DNA of 64,000 nucleotides, taken from the NCBI GenBank assembly GCA_038373865.1, contig JAXGGA010000482.1:62001-126000 (forward strand), given 5' to 3'. The stretch is from Uloborus plumipes. Its lineage: Eukaryota; Arthropoda; Arachnida; Araneae; Uloboridae. How positions within the stretch are numbered: position 1 is the first letter of the stretch; each line of letters begins with the position of its first letter. Shown in pieces: positions 45,275 through 58,134 of this stretch. The translations under genes were made by a program, and so were the position numbers. The notes beneath the pieces are model-generated. The model saw only the letters and a list, made by a program, of their open reading frames with translations. It did no database searches and had not been told where the DNA came from.

Positions 45275-45282
45275 AGTATTGG

Positions 45283-45970
45283 GTTCTTTACCAGTTTGCT
45301 GAGGATCAATAGATCAAGCTATTACCAGGATCATCATCATCAAAACTGTACAAGTATTTTCTTCAAAGCATTCCTATGATTACGCCGTGACGCTATCATG
45401 TTTCGGCAGTATATGTATTTGAGGGCTGATTAGAACTATTACGGGGTTTATCCTTTTCTTTTTTTAACAAACGGCCATTTTAGGTTTAAAATACACTTAA
45501 GATAGCCGAGTTTCAATAACTTGAAGTCCCAAGGGACCAGCTAAAAACTTCGAGTTGTTGGAAATACTTCGATCTATAAGAAGTTTCTACCATCTTCTGA
45601 AGAGTTTAGGACATAATGGAAACTTCGTGATAAAAGTATATTCGAGTTATAAGACTTCGAGAATTCACAAAAAATATTTACGAGAGTTTGAATATTTGAT
45701 TTCTCAAAAGATGTAGTCCAATGTTCAGTATTATTTCCGTTCATATATTTGAAACTAAATAAATTTAATCCCTATAATGGCCAGGTAGGTTGAAGTTTTA
45801 TGTCAGCATTCCACACCTTAAGTCTTCAAATTATTTTTTTTTTATCTTCTTAGCAAAATATGTTGTAGCCTGACTGTCACTGAAAAAAAAGCTATAGTCT
45901 TTAATAAATCCAAATGTTTTTTATACTCGATTGAGCAGTGACAGTGAGAGCAATTAATTTCAACTGTATA
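45283..45970. other. Spacer with possible Tigger-like fragment
   Basis: 45500-45665 repeats phrases such as AACTTCGAGTTGTTGG and TTCGAGTTATAAGACTTCGA, in the style of old Tigger-like ends. No boundaries can be given. Otherwise unassigned. Confidence 0.35.
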
Positions 45971-46133
45971 CAGGCCCGTCATTTAGGGGGTCAGGGGGGT
46001 CAATTGCCCCCTCTGACTTTGAGAAATCTATGTGTTTACATATAAGTGGGCGTGGCTTTTGATGTTTTCCGATGGAATTGCATTGTGTTTGGACCTCCCC
46101 CCCCCCCCGGAAAAACTTGAAACGACGGCCCTG
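45971..46133. mobile_element. hAT MITE, copy 2, 163 bp
   Basis: Same family and orientation as the copy at 45102. The ends are CAGGCCCGTCATTTAGGGGG and GAAACGACGGCCCTG. A perfect ACTGTATA duplication flanks it (45963-45970, 46134-46141). It has a poly-C block like copy 1. Confidence 0.95.
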
Positions 46134-46141
46134 ACTGTATA

Positions 46142-47864
46142 TAACTTAATGTTTTACCCTATTTAAAAAATGTTATAGGGAGACCATTCAAATAAACAAT
46201 ATATGTATCTACCAGTAGAATCTGAAAAGCATAGAATACCTCTGGGATTTGCATTTAAGAACAATGCTAAAGAATTAATTACGGTAGCCAGACAAATTCG
46301 TGTAAAAATGACTGATTGACTCTGAGATGAGCTTCATAGAAAATTTAGAAGTATAAGCTTGAAGAACGTAAGAAGTCCAAAAAAATTTCGACATTTGTAT
46401 CAAATTTGCAAATTTTTCTCAGAATTTGTCGTTAAGCGTAACTGCTGAGAGGGATTGACTTTTAAAATGACACACATAAAAAAACAGCTAAATTAATTAA
46501 TTTAAAACAGCCTAATTAATTTGAAATGTTAGCCTTGCTCTTTGGAAATTTTCATAAGGTATTCAATGGACCGCCAGCTTTCATCTTTTATCGCCTGCTC
46601 TGATGCAAAACCGCATAATATAAACTGAAAATTAATATAAATTGAAATTTGAATATTCTAATTTAGTTTTTCGGTTTTCGGCAAATTTGAGAAATAGCGA
46701 GCGTTTCGAGAAAAACCATGAAGTGCTGAAAAAAAAAACAAAGGTTATTTCTAGATTTAGCGATGAAAAAAATACGTAAGAATCTATAACTACTTTTCGA
46801 TAACCAAGCAACCAAAATTCATCAAAGTTTTCCCCTCTGACTCCCCTTTTATTTTGCTACCAACAGTGCCTCAAATAAATAAGATTTCAATGCACGTACC
46901 AGATGCAAACATAAAATATTTTAAAGTAGAGCTTACCTGAATGTTACCTCACAGTTGAAGACAAAGCAACGATACCTATGATCTTCGTAGAAGCAGCTCT
47001 GTTACCCATCAAGGTAACGTAGTACCCATCAAGGTAGCAGTTTACGTAGTTTCACGAAAAGTTATGACACAAACTTATGTTTCTGCAGAACGGGGTAGTA
47101 GAGCCTGTTAGAAACTCCAGGCCAAACTCAGATTCAACATTAGTTGCTTTCAAATAAACGTGAAATTCTTCGTCAGGATTGTACCTACCCGATGCTTGAT
47201 GTTAGAAATAACCACACGTCTATTTGAAAAATAAATTTATTTCGGACTGACCCGACACGAAAACTACAGAGTCAAATACAGTCAAAATCTTACAGCGACG
47301 TCTCTAAGTACGTTCTGTTTACTACCTTTTGAAATAGTTCGCCATTTCAGTTCAGTTCCATATTTTGCAGATCAATCAGCTCACTTCACTTCTCAACAAG
47401 TCTCGAACTAGAACAATTATCGGTCAGGAACCCACAGCAGAATATTCGTCTATTAAAATTGAAACCTTTCTCTTTAAAAATAATTTCTCATGGAAACTTT
47501 GCTTTATACAAATTTTGCCCTACCCACCATGGTGAAATTTTTCCTCTGTAATAAATTATTGACTGCTAGTAGACAAGAAGTCCAAATATTCCTACTTATT
47601 TACATTTTTATTTAGTTATTTGACAAAAAGTGTTTTTTGCTTTCCCACACACTTCATTAACAATGGATGCAGATAAAAAAAAAATGCTGTATTTTCAGCT
47701 GAAGTTGTGAGTATGCTTGTACAAAGATGCGTGTGCTGAAGTAAAAAAGATGCTAAAAGGGCAAAAATGATGAAATTTTTTTTATGCTTTCATTTACCTG
47801 CGCAGGCAGCATATGCATAAGTTGTTGATAGTAAACCTCTACACATTGCTTTTAATTGTAGCTC
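46142..47864. other. Unassigned DNA
   Basis: A short direct repeat TACCCATCAAGGTA occurs twice near 46999-47036. No gene or element terminus was recognised. Confidence 0.5.
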
Positions 47865-47876
47865 ATCGGTTTCAGT

Positions 47877-48146
47877 GCCGGCCACCTTGTCTAGTGGTCA
47901 GAGTAGTCTGCCATGGATGGTGTGGCCCCGGGTTCGAGTCCCGGCTTGGGCATGGATGTGCTCTCTCTCTCCTGTCCTTTCTTTGTATGAATGTGTTGTT
48001 ATGTGAAAGGTTGCCTACCCTATAAACGGGTACCTATGGCATGCGTATACTGTGGAAGTCGGACTTCACACCAAATTACGGTACAGTTGGAAAAGTGAAG
48101 CAGCGCACCCCAAATTGCCAGCCTGGCTGGCACACGACAAAAGAAA
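47877..48146 (+). repeat. tRNA-derived SINE, copy 4 (youngest)
   Basis: This copy is the closest to a consensus. The head is GCCGGCCACCTTGTCTAGTG, with box A TAGTGGTCAGAG and box B GGTTCGAGTCC. The body follows, then CCAGCCTGGCTGGCACACGA and an A-rich end. ATCGGTTTCAGT flanks both sides exactly (47865-47876, 48147-48158), a perfect 12-bp target duplication. Length is about 270 bp. The clean duplication suggests a comparatively recent insertion. Confidence 0.96.
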
Positions 48147-48158
48147 ATCGGTTTCAGT

Positions 48159-50272
48159 AAAAAGTTCCGCCTCGACGTTTTGAATACGGAAACCATTTTT
48201 GGACCACCTGTAAAATTCATAAACAATTTGTTTATACCCTGGGAGTATAGCTGAGACAAAAGCATTTATCTAATTCCCTTACATTCATAAATTGATAATT
48301 TTCTGCAGTAAACAAGGTTCTTTCTTGAAACGCTGTTTTTCGTATTGAAATACATTAGAGCATGACAAATTTCCAGGTTCGATTTGCCAACCATACAACA
48401 AGAATAGCGCAAAAATTTATATTTGAGGGTCAGTTAGAGCTTTTTCCCCTAATAAATAATTTGTAATATACTTTTGTGGATTGCAGTATGAATATGATGT
48501 TTCATCAAAATTTACTCTGGTGCGGAAGTCGGATGAAATATGTGACTCAAATGAGGAAACTGATTGATACTGATGTACAAAAACTGATTCAAATTAAGTA
48601 CTAAGCTACAGCCCCTAAGCCCGGTCTAAGCCAGAAATACATGCAACACACCACCAGTACTGCTATTCCATCCAGAGACTACATCTTCGTCTTTTTAATG
48701 GGCTCATCAGTCTGGAATAGGAAGTAACCAAGCTGGAGGCTGCCTCTAGCTTGGTTTGCTCTTCCTCCTGCTCAGGATGGATTATGATATTCAGAATTTA
48801 GTGAAAGTCGTCCTGTCACTAAAAAGATTAAGGACTTGCATTTTTGTACGATTTCTTGTCAAAATAATTAATAAATAGGCAATAAATGGTTGAGTTAATT
48901 TCGCAATCGGCAATGTAACTCTATACTTATATTAATCATCGAGTAAATACAGTTGCTCAACTGTACTTTATCTTAGAGATTTTTCTGAAAAGTTTCAATT
49001 CCATTACGAAACAGAATCTGTAGTAAAGAAAATGCTGTAGGTAGATTTTTGGCCTTTTTATGAATTCACCGCATGCTCACACTTTTAAGGGGGAAAAATT
49101 TAGTAACACTTTGTGCAAGTGCATATCGGTGTGCATAAATTTTTTCTTCTTTTTTTAGGTGTTTAGATTTTATCGTAAAGTTGCTTCGCTTCTTTGATAA
49201 AGAAATGCAAAGTCATTCCTTCTTATCTAAGAGCTATTTTCATTTTGGAAAGCGATATTTTATTGCCTATTTAAATGCTATCTCAAAAATGTTACAAAAA
49301 TATCCCAGTGCATAAAAACTAGGATATCAATGCATTCATAAAATATTTTGAAATACTTGTTTGCATCTATATATAGCATTTATAAAGCTTCTACATTTAC
49401 GAAAAACATTTCTTGGAAGTGTACTAAAGCAGAAAAGCCAAGTGAAAAAAAATTTTTACAAAAAGAAGAAATTAAATATGAATATGCATGACACTTGGGA
49501 GTACACAATGGCAAATTTCTTCTTTTGAAATGGACTATAATTACTGGATTTTTAATTTCAGAAAAATTTAAATGTCTCCCTCCATATTCGCCTTCCTAAG
49601 TAAAGTTTAATTAATTCTTAAAATTACTTTTCCAAAACCTTACAAAGCCTTGTTTCGAAAACAGCTTGAAAAATACTAGAGAATTAAAAATTAAAAGATA
49701 ATTAAATATGAAGAGAAAATATTTATTCTGATCTGAAATTTATGAATAAGTTCCAGGAACTACAGTTTCGGCGATTCTCTAATTTTACGTAAAAATATGA
49801 TAATTTAAAATCCTTAGAGAACAGGTCGTAAAGTCGAGTGAAAATTTCTAGATTCCGTTTATTTGCTGATAATTAGTTCCTCAAACACATTTTTAAAATT
49901 TTGTTTATTGCAAGAATTGCATGTAATAAGTATAACGGCGATTACGCTCTAATTGAAGAAGAGAATAAAAAGGAATTTTCTCGTTTCCAAAAGTTTTTAA
50001 AACTGTTTTCGGCGTAGTAGGTCATGTGAATAAAATGGATGCGCTATACTGTAGGACATGCCATATAAAATAGATTCATTGCACCGGGGGAAAGTTTTAA
50101 AATTAATGCCAATAGTTTTGAAATACAGTAACGCAGTAAATTACTTTTGGGCTGGTTAGAATAACAGGAGTGGAAGTTAAAAAATTTACGGTTTGATTTA
50201 AACAGAGGTTTGGTTTACACTTCGGTTCCTGTATTTAATGCACCAATTGCGTACAAATGTACTATAACATAA
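48159..50272. other. Unassigned DNA
   Basis: 48600-48800 is less AT-rich and holds a small hairpin (AACCAAGCT against AGCTTGGTT at 48726-48759); it may be an unidentified repeat. No gene was recognised elsewhere. Confidence 0.45.
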
Positions 50273-50951
50273 GGTGTGTCTATTAAATTACAGGAGTGGG
50301 GCTAGCATAACATAATGAATAATAAAAAAACAAACATACTTTTAATAGTCCTCTAAATAGTCATCTCCGGCATTCACACACTTTTGTTGACGGCGGTACT
50401 AACTCTGGAAACACGCTTCGTATACTGTTGAGCGGCTACGTTTTTCTTTGTGTTTTCTTTGTCTTAAACCCGATACCTTTTCAGAGTTACCTATACATTT
50501 TCACGCTCCTACTCCTTCCTATACACGTTTCTATACTCGACTGCAACCTTTCTTGACTATAAAGAAATAAGCTGAGACCAAACAAAGGAGGTAGTTCCTT
50601 GCGCTGTGTCCACATTTCGGGTGAAATTAGATCCTTTCCTTTAGAAGTCGGCTAAAAGTGTTTCATCTACGCATATGTAGCCCTTTTTTGTCATAATATT
50701 CGTAATTTTTTTAGTATTTTCAATTTTACGAACGGAGTAGCGCGGAAGCGTAATCCATTTGAATCGAACGCGCCAGCTAATAAGAGTTCACGCACAGTTG
50801 GGGATCTCCTCTAATTTGCCAAGAAGGTTTCTGTTAACTCCGTTTTTCTTCCGCGCGTAGTGATTTCAGTGTCAAGTTAAGTTGCTGTTGAGTATACATG
50901 ATTTCATTCATTAACTACACGCACAGTTCTGGATTTCAATAGACACACCCT
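50273..50951 (-). mobile_element. Mariner-like element, internally deleted
   Basis: The low-coordinate end GGTGTGTCTATTAAATTAC is mirrored by the high-coordinate end TTCAATAGACACACC. On the minus strand a broken transposase C-terminus reads YRRQQKCVNAGDDYLEDY near 50415-50362, the usual mariner tail pattern (K-C-x-x-x-G-D-Y-F-E). At about 679 bp it is roughly half a full-length mariner and is disrupted by stops. Confidence 0.75.
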
Positions 50952-50966
50952 GAAACTTAAGGCTGC

Positions 50967-51268
50967 GCCGGGGCTACCTTGTTTTGTGGTCAGCGGAGTC
51001 TAATGGTGATGCGGTAGCCCCGGGTTCGAATCCCGACTCAGGCATGGATGTACTTTCACTCTCTCCTATTCTTCCTCTGTGTGAATGACTGCGTTGTGAA
51101 TGGCTGCCTGTCCTATACACGGGTCTTATGGCATGTGTGTTGAGATAAATCGGCCTTTCACCTTAAGCGTGCTCGTAAAAATGGCAGCCGTACATATTCC
51201 GCCTTAAATAGGGTAGATGAGTCTACTCCGGCTTGGGTACCCGAATGGTTTCAGAAACAACAACAACA
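50967..51268 (+). repeat. tRNA-derived SINE, divergent subfamily
   Basis: The head GCCGGGGCTACCTTGTTTTG and box B GGTTCGAATCCCGAC are followed by a body that departs from copies 1-4 after GGCATGTGTG (AAATCGGCCTTTCACC, then GGCTTGGGTACCC). It ends in a CAA repeat tail. The flanks ACTTAAGGCTGC and ACTTAAGAGTGC are a 10-of-12 target duplication. It is inserted between two mariner fragments. Confidence 0.88.
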
Positions 51269-51280
51269 ACTTAAGAGTGC

Positions 51281-51506
51281 TCTGAAAGGACTTCGATTTC
51301 AGGACCTATAGGACATAGAGAAAAACGTAACCGCTCAACTTAGAAGTATATCTTCAGGGGACTACGAAACATGTTTCCAGAATCAGTACCGTCGTGAACA
51401 AAAGTTCATGAATTTTGGAAATGACTATTTTCAGAACATGCATGATTATTTTTTAATTTTTCATTCCATTGCATTAGTAACAGTCCTGGAATTTGATAGA
51501 CACACA
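51281..51506 (+). mobile_element. Mariner C-terminal fragment, same family
   Basis: The + strand reads NVTAQLRSISSGDYETCFQ and YRREQKFMNFGNDYFQN. It is followed by a terminal repeat CTGGAATTTGATAGACACAC matching the ends of the 50273-50951 element. It is truncated at its 5' side next to the SINE. The pattern of an E-N-V-T-x-Q-L block followed by the G-D-Y tail is characteristic of mariner transposases. Confidence 0.75.
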
Positions 51507-52990
51507 TTGTATATTGGCCTCTAGGAGAGCAAAATAATTTTTCACTCACCTAAACTGCTTGGGGCCTGAGATGTAAATTCCGTTCTGACATGCACTACTG
51601 CCGTGGAAAGGTAAAAGGCAGTAGCGGCAAATTTTTCATTTTAGTTGCATTTTTTTTTCCTTTCAATTACTTCAGCTTTATTGTGCAAACTTGCTTATTT
51701 GGTTTCCTCTGAAAATAAAACACGAAAAAAACGTCCAATTCCAACCTTCCTTTTTTTTGGTATGGAATCCCAAACGCGCTTCTTCAAATACCGCAAAAAT
51801 CATTTCTGGAGATTTTCTGTGGAGCGCAGTAAAATGCCAGTGTTAATTTTAAAAAAACACTGAACTACTTTAAATCAGAAAAATCAACCGGACAATGGAA
51901 CGGTCATTGTTCATATAAAAGTTTCTAAAAGTACTAGCTTAAATCACGTACTAAAAATGCCCTTCTTCCTTCTAGATTAAATTTAAACTCGTAATTATTG
52001 GCAGAAATCAGTAGAAAATTACTGTACGTCATTCATGACACTACTTTGCAAACGACTACCTCTGAGAAAAAATGATTACCTATGCACGGTGTGAATGTAA
52101 TTATGGAAAAAGAACCGGGCATAACAGGGAGGGGTGGGTAAGCCTGAATTACTCTATATTCGAATGCATCACAATTAAAAACCAACGTTAAAAATTCCGG
52201 GAACAGAGTGAAAACATATGCGTAAAAATTTCCCCCTCGAAAATGGATTGAACAAAAAACAATTTTATATTCCTAGAAACTTTGCATTTTTGTTTTTCTA
52301 AAAAATAATTTTCATTTTTTATTTCGTTCTTTAGTTAAATTTAGTTAATTGAATTTGTTCAAATACATTTATTAACAAATGTAAGGGACATTAAATAGAA
52401 ATACCCCGCACAAGCTAAATAGAAAACATATCTAGCATTTCATAAACGGTTGTTCATTAACTTCACCAAGATAAAAGAAAAGTTTTAATCAGGGAACTAA
52501 AAACGTTTCATGCACAAAATTACCGAAATAAAATGCTTTAGAAGTAAATATATTTTCAATAAGGTCGAAAGTTCAAAGAAACAACTAGCCATGGTATCCA
52601 GAATCTTATGAACATTCACACGCAAAATGAAACAATGAATTTCGAACTTGAGATGCTTAGTTCAACATAAATATGCATGTTTAGAATCGTCTTCATTCAT
52701 AATCCATCGTTTGAAGGAAGGTAAGAAGCATTAAAGATTCCAAATCGTTGCCCAGCGGCCTCAAAACTATTGATTCTGAACCCTAAATGATCAATGTAAA
52801 AATAGATCAAACACTAAAATAGGCAGAAATGGCACGCTCGAAATCAAAAGTAGTCATAAATCAGCATTTGTAGCAATAAATATTTTTAAATGGGTGAACT
52901 CATGAATAAATTTACCATTTTCACGACCACTTGTCGTTGATAGCAAATGCTCAATCAATTCAAAGTGAAACAATTTTGAAATTAAATGTA
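51507..52990. other. Unassigned DNA
   Basis: AT-rich; no supported feature. GGGAGGGGTGGGTAAGCCTG near 52128 looks like a pogo-like end but has no partner. Confidence 0.45.
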
Positions 52991-53351
52991 GGGTATACCG
53001 ACCATTGAATGAACACTTAAGCAAAATTTCGTTTTCGAAAATTCATGGCATGGTTAAAAATTGTGGTATTTGTCACATGACTGTAAAAACACTTTAGGTG
53101 ATGTATGTAATCATTTTTAAAATATTGCGGGAATTTTTATTGCTCTGGATCAGGTTTTTCTTGGGGGTTGAAAGGAGAAAAAGTGCCCAAACCCAGTGAA
53201 TGAACAGCCCAAGCAAAAGACAAACGCAACATTTCTGTTTGAAAATGTGTAGAAGGAAGTTACTACTGCCTATTCATCCAAGAAAAATGTTTAAAAATTT
53301 TATTTTTTTATAAAAAAAATATAAGGTGTTCATTCACTGATCGGTATACCC
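52991..53351. mobile_element. TA-flanked MITE with GGGTATACCG ends
   Basis: The left end GGGTATACCGACCATTGAAT and the right end ATTCACTGATCGGTATACCC are inverses bordered by TA. An internal CCCAGTGAATGAACAGCCC (near 53191) repeats the subterminal motif. It is 361 bp and non-coding. Consistent with a mariner/pogo-type MITE. Confidence 0.88.
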
Positions 53352-53353
53352 TA

Positions 53354-56300
53354 TATCCACCAAAGGTAGTAGTAGAACATTAAAGCAAAAAGTAGACCAT
53401 CAAAGAGGATCTAATAACGAGATACGTGTATTCAAAAGTGTTCATTTCTCCTTGGGGGGGGGGGTGCTTATATTAACTCAAAAAAAAATCAGGAAGTGGC
53501 ACACACAGGAACTTTTCAAGTTAGATGGGGAGATGCAGAGTCGAAAGTCGACCAGTTTCATATCATGCCACTTAAATGCGCCTCCAAACACATTTTTTTG
53601 GTGTTTGTCGATTGTCGGGAGCAAAACACATTCAAAAATCAATTATTTACTAAATAACTTAGCATTAATTAAGCAATTAAATTATAAAACACAAATATTT
53701 TGTTAAATGACCAGAAGGCATAATAGTTTAAGAGTTTACTTTTTATACAATTCAAAAATAAAGGACGGCAAATCAGTTTCCGCTAGACTGAGAATATCCT
53801 TTGTCTGCCAGAATATTTGTTTTTCATCTTCGCGTACTTTTTTCAAAAAAGACAACAATGTAAATTATTTTCTTTTCGGACTTTGATCACTCATTTTTAC
53901 CAAACATTTTAAAATCATATTTTACAACTTAAAACCGAAATGAGTTGTGAACAGTCATATAGAATCATGAAATGCAAAGGATAAACGAATTTTTGACTTC
54001 GTTGTCAAGTGGACTCACCAGTGCACGTGCTAAGATGACTATAAAACAGGGTTAAAGACAATTAAAGAATTCGAGTTTGGTAGTGGCTGTCTGGATCCAA
54101 TGGTTAGTGGACACACCCTTTAAATGCTCTACTGAATACAGTGGACTCTCGTTTTAAGTGGTTACCATGAAAGCTCCGCGTAACTCAAAAACACGTAAAT
54201 TAGGACTTAAAAGTAATGTTAAAATAGGGATTAGGTTCCATAGATTAAAAACAAAAAATATTTCATTCTAATGATGATAAATATATAATAAATTCAATGT
54301 CTAGTTATTTCAATGCAGATATTATCATCGTGCATAAAGAAAACATGAATAAAACTTGCTGAAAAAAATAGTTGGCTAATAATGATATTAGGTTGGCAGT
54401 CATAATTTTTTTTTCTTTAAAGTTTTTTGCTGAGCATTAGGTAGTATTGCTTGCTGTTTGTTTTAAATAACTTTAAACTACTGAAAATTGTTTAAAAAAA
54501 TTTAAAGAAATTTGCTTCCACTAAATGTTATAATCGAAGTTTTAATTATAAACTCTGTCCCATTATGGGTAGATAGATGGATAGATGGAGAGAATAGACA
54601 CACGTAACAATATGACTGAATCAAATTTCTCCAAAGCTATGTCTCAAGTCTTATCTATGGTAAGATTACTTAAAAATAGAAAATCACTTTTTTCAAACTT
54701 GAGAAACAGGGAAGCAAGAACTTTAACTTCGAAAGAACTCCTTTCTAAGTTTAAATTATTTTCCGGAGTAGTAATTTGAAGTTTTTGTATTGGATTTTTT
54801 TCCCTAAAAGTACTTCACAGATCAACCTTCAACTCTGATTGTAAGTCTTTATTGGTTTTTATCCAAAGTAACATTCTTGACAGAAAATCGAAGTTAATTT
54901 CAAATGTAAATGGAAGTTTTAATCCTAAAAGTGTGTCGGGCAACTCATTATTGGTTACTTTCATTATTGAATCAATAATACAAGTTCAAATTAAATGAAA
55001 AAAAATATTTTACTACAATCATTAACTTTCCGACTGCGGAAGGATACATTATTTAGCCTTGTATTACATTAGGAACCAACATAAATACTCTAAATATTAA
55101 AGCTTCAAATTTAAAAAGATTAAAAAAAATCGTTCGAAATTTAGAAAAAAATCTTTTACTGCATCCATGATCTATCCAACTGCGTAAAGATACCTTTCCC
55201 AGTGTTATATTAAAAAAAGAAAAAACATAAATATTCTAACATAATTAGACTTCCGATTTCAATAAAAATATTAAAAATAAAAAAAATCTTTTACTGTATC
55301 TATGAACTATTCCAACTACTGAAAGATACATTTCCCAGCGTTATATTGTAATAGGAACAAACACATAAATATTCTAAAATAATAAGACTTTAGATTCAAA
55401 AAGTGTTCTTCTTAGCTGTTTCATATAAAAAAAGTACGCATAGTATTTTTCCATCTGAAATTTTACTTTTCATTTAATTTCAGTCCTGTAAAAGGAGTTC
55501 TACGTCACTCGTTCATTTCAATTTTTCCTTGTGGAACTACTTCAACCGACATTCTTAACATTTTGCTCCAAAAATAAATTTTCCTCTGAAATGAAACTTG
55601 GTAGGAAGAATTTGTGAACCTTTGATAAATAATATAAGTGAGAAATATACTTCGGTCCCCTGCGAATTAGTTTCTTTCTTACCTGCGCCATTTCTTAAGA
55701 GCAAACGTATGAATAGAAATTTTGCATTCCTGATGCCTAACCATAAACTTCCGAAGCAAATAAATTGGAAATTTCTTTCACTTTCAGTATATTTCGTAAA
55801 TCGGAACAATTTTCAAGATGAAGCTTATATAAATCTTTTACTGTATTTTTTTTTTTTTAGCGAAAGCAACATTTTTCGGAACTCAATTACTTATTTAAAA
55901 GCTTTTGGACAGATGCAAAAATTTAATGCTTAAAATGTTTTTAGATAGTTTAGAAAGGTAAAATGTTTGTTTATTCTACGGCGAGGTTTTTATTATTATT
56001 CTTTTTTGGGTATAAAATTATGGCGACACATTAATGTACAGTTTTTCAGGACAGAAATATTTTTAAATAAATGATGGGACTAGCATGAAAGACAGTACTT
56101 TTTTTTTCTTGGTGGTGCATAATAAATGTTGGTAAGCATGAAAAATGCTCATTTTAAAATTTTGACGTTAAAATTGAGATTTGAGATAATAAAGTGTAGT
56201 CTGTTCAACAAGAGATGTACAAACGTCTCCAATTTAGTTTTTTTATCTTTGTCTTGTGTGTTTTGCCTATGTTTTGTTATGTATTTCTGATTTTACTTAA

Positions 56301-56394
56301 AATTGTCCGCCCTATCTTTCTCTTGATTAGTTAGGATTTTAAACTTCATTTATGTGTCTGTTTTAAAAATGTTTTTAAATTTTTATATGTTTTA
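53354..56394. other. AT-rich DNA with one Tigger-like half end
   Basis: CAGTGGACTCTCGTTTTAAG at 54139, preceded by TA, matches the Tigger-type end at 20585, but no right end is present. A GATA-rich patch lies near 54570. The remainder is unassigned. Confidence 0.45.
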
Positions 56395-56467
56395 TGGGTT
56401 ATCATCGTTTGGCGCAATATAGCCTATGAGGGCTCTTGTGCCAGTAAACCCAAAGAAACCAACCAAC
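56395..56467 (+). repeat. Possible non-LTR retroposon 3' tail
   Basis: GGCGCAATATAGCCTATGAG and GCTCTTGTGCCAGTAAACCC run into an AAACCAACCAAC simple tail. Short terminal repeats of this type are common at 3' ends of non-LTR retroposons. The upstream part is not recognisable. Confidence 0.35.
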
Positions 56468-57084
56468 TGTAACGTTTTAGTTACTCTGTTTGTTAGTTGA
56501 TTGAAACAGAGGATGCAAGTAAAATACTAGCATATTTATTTCTACCGTATTTACAGCTATGTTACATAATTTGTACATTGGAGATATTTGGAACGCTGCG
56601 CGACAAGACATTGACCATCTTGTCCGCTACCCGAGAGTCTTCTCCCTCCTATCTCGAATCCCGGACTCTCTAGGGTCCCCGACCGCTAGGTTTATCAGAC
56701 CGTCTGTGTTTATCCGAGAATGATGAGAGTTATTACCGTTCTCTTGTCAGAGAGGTTTACATTCCCTCGAATTTATGCTCCGAATAGTGTCATTGCATGT
56801 CGCTTCACACTAAACAGGAATTCTCGCTGGGCGCAACAAATGTCCACCATTTGCCATTATACAGTGATTACAAAAAACACATGGCGGGGTTTCTTGGAAA
56901 ACGAACACTCGTCGACTATTTGCTCGCATTCCTGAGAGTTCCTCGCCTTTGATGTTAATAGACACAAAACAGCGTGTTTACGTCTGAAAGTTTCCCTGCG
57001 TGAGGTCCAAGCATTTGGAATTCCTATATCGCACAGGCGATGATAACACAAAACAGACTTGTGAAAATGGCGCAACAGTACACA
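56468..57084. mobile_element. Possible solo LTR, 617 bp
   Basis: The segment begins TGTAACG and ends TACACA (TG...CA ends). ACCAAC flanks both sides (56462-56467, 57085-57090). It is clearly less AT-rich than its surroundings. The duplication lies in simple ACCA sequence, so it is weak support. The orientation is unknown. A 171-codon minus-strand frame (56857-57372) runs across the boundary, which would be odd if both calls were right. Confidence 0.35.
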
Positions 57085-57372
57085 ACCAACCAAACGTTTC
57101 TGTTCCGTGGACCACTTTGCCGTCGCTATTTTACGAACAAACTTCCATTTGTGTTCGTAAACCCATTTCCTAGAGGTTGTTCTAAAATACGTCAGGTAGT
57201 TAATATTCCCAAAAAAGTGTTTTAAAGCAGATGTATTTTTTCGTGATGTAAAATTAAACATCAAGCAAACTTTTTTTTTCGTATAGAGGTTGGAAATATC
57301 CAGATCTTTTTGGCTATGGCCTGTTACTGCATCAAATGTACAAGTTATTCCAAAGCTATAGGTGCAAAACAA
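56857..57372 (-). other. Longest open frame in the window, unidentified
   Basis: 171 codons, Lys/Arg-rich, with segments such as KWSTEQKRLVGCVLLRHFH and ECEQIVDECSFSKKPRH. No family motif, signal peptide or membrane segment was recognised. The length exceeds other frames here, but the region is locally GC-richer, which makes stop codons rarer. No conserved domain is apparent and there are no supporting neighbours. Most likely a chance frame over repeat DNA; a real exon or element gene is possible. Confidence 0.2.
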
Positions 57373-58134
57373 GTCGGTACTATTTACACAAGTCTCTGAA
57401 AAATATTTAACTAATGTCCATTTAGCTAATTTATATGCTTATAATTTATAAAATAAATATTATATTCGTACATTGTTAAAATCTGTTAGATGCTTTGTCC
57501 GCCAAAATTCGGTGTCAACCTTATTAATTAGGGTTGAAGTGAAACACTTGAGGGTCACTTTTAAAGCCACTGACTTATAAAAAATGAAAAAATGCTTTTT
57601 TTTATTTTATGCAATCGCTTTATAACATAGTTTAATAATTACACCGGTCTGCAAAAATACACTTTTTAAAAATTGTTTTGATTTAGTTAACTGATCTTTA
57701 TGTACTTTTTTGCGCTGATTTAAAAAATGGAATTGGTTTGTTTCTATCATGTAAGGCTTGCCTATAAAATGAAGTTGAAGTTTTTAAAAAAACTGCGAAA
57801 AAACTGATGATTTTTATTTATTTTTTTTTTTTTTTATTTTAACATAAAGTAAACGCAGAAAAATAATCAAACCTATCTAAAAAGAGCATAAAAGTGATGT
57901 ACATGTGTTGCAAAGTTATTATAAGTCTTTGAGAAGGAATTAGACAAGTCAGGTCCATGAGGAATATGGCGAATAGCCGAACATATGTTGGTTGGGTATG
58001 AAATTTTTTTTTCTGATTTTCAAATTGAAACCTTGCGCTAAAGAACAAAAATTCCAGTCGTCCCTGTGATTTTCAGGCTCTCTCCAAATCATGGGTAATC
58101 CAAAACGAAGTGATTTCTTCTTGCCTTGATTTCT

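Noticed and set aside
47877..47950. Free tRNA gene
   Set aside because: Box A and box B are present, but the acceptor ends do not pair and the sequence continues into a repeated SINE body.
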